From Mariprofundaceae bacterium (GTDB lineage Bacteria; Pseudomonadota; Zetaproteobacteria; Mariprofundales; Mariprofundaceae): DNA of 41,310 nt. The notes beneath the pieces were generated by a model. The model made no database searches, was not told the origin of the DNA, and was given only the letters and a program-made list of their open reading frames with translations. Positions 41,279 through 41,310 of this stretch are shown here, piece after piece; the stretch's first letter is position 1, and each line of letters starts with the position of its first letter. The stretch spans positions 1 to 41,310 of the forward strand of contig JAUZQQ010000011.1 in assembly GCA_030950905.1 (NCBI GenBank), read 5' to 3'. The position numbers were made by a program, and so were the translations under genes.

Positions 41279-41310
41279 GATGAATGCCTTGAACAAGATC
41301 TGCTCCAAAC
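41244..41310 (+). CDS. Partial open frame running off the right edge
   Basis: From the ATG at 41244 the frame stays open for 22 codons to the window end (MNNVRVILTTDEMNALNKI.. continuing). The ribosome site is weak (GCAGG adjoining the ATG), but translation could be coupled to the overlapping 20-residue frame. The product is too short to identify. Confidence 0.35.
   Translation, partial: MNNVRVILTTDEMNALNKICSK

Overview
The window looks like a chromosomal segment of a Gram-negative, Zetaproteobacteria-like bacterium. A metal-type KdsA, TatA, FtsB, Aas and a 6S RNA beside zapA point to Gram-negative. The gene order Rrf2 regulator-sufBCDSUT followed by pyrR-pyrB-pyrC-pyrK, with a Gram-positive-style SufU, reminds me of Mariprofundus and Ghiorsea relatives. 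That assignment rests on recalled gene context, not on a search. I see no rRNA, tRNA, CRISPR array or complete insertion sequence.

Left region (1-19151): an accessory surface-protein region. Five minus-strand genes (5298 down past the left edge) encode Sec-exported, DUF11-like beta-sandwich proteins. Four share the same N-terminal signature after the signal peptide. Two of them are preceded by the same promoter: an inverted repeat (GTGGC-N4-GTCAC) exactly 22 nt before a TATTAT box. This is the geometry of a CRP/FNR-family class II activator site at -41.5. Terminators separate several of the genes. After a bifunctional aas-type gene (5611-7857, minus), a giant plus-strand gene (8142-19151) encodes a 3669-residue secreted protein. 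It is built of DUF11-like modules and 13 SdrD B-like modules arranged as three copies of a higher-order unit. Together these look like a regulated extracellular or cell-surface structure, but its function is not readable from the sequence.

Middle region (19164-24862): glutaredoxin, a sterol desaturase/fatty acid hydroxylase-family membrane protein, an orphan 2-oxo acid dehydrogenase E2 gene that seems to lack the peripheral subunit-binding domain, and a minus-strand operon kdsA-eno-ftsB-DUF4438.

Right region (25045-40833): a long, tightly packed minus-strand run. Read in transcription order it is an Rrf2 regulator with a palindromic operator, sufB-sufC-sufD-sufS-sufU-sufT (Fe-S assembly), pyrR-pyrB-pyrC-pyrK (pyrimidine synthesis), a peptide-type solute-binding lipoprotein, tatA, nadC, birA, coaX, a membrane-anchored protein with SPOR-like character, a small ZapB-like coiled coil, zapA, and 6S RNA. 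Many junctions are ATGA or TAATG overlaps, which implies translational coupling.

The last 400 bases (from about 40882) hold no clear gene. They contain a 12-nt tandem repeat, several inverted repeats and two short overlapping plus-strand reading frames at the right edge, possibly the margin of a mobile or repetitive element.
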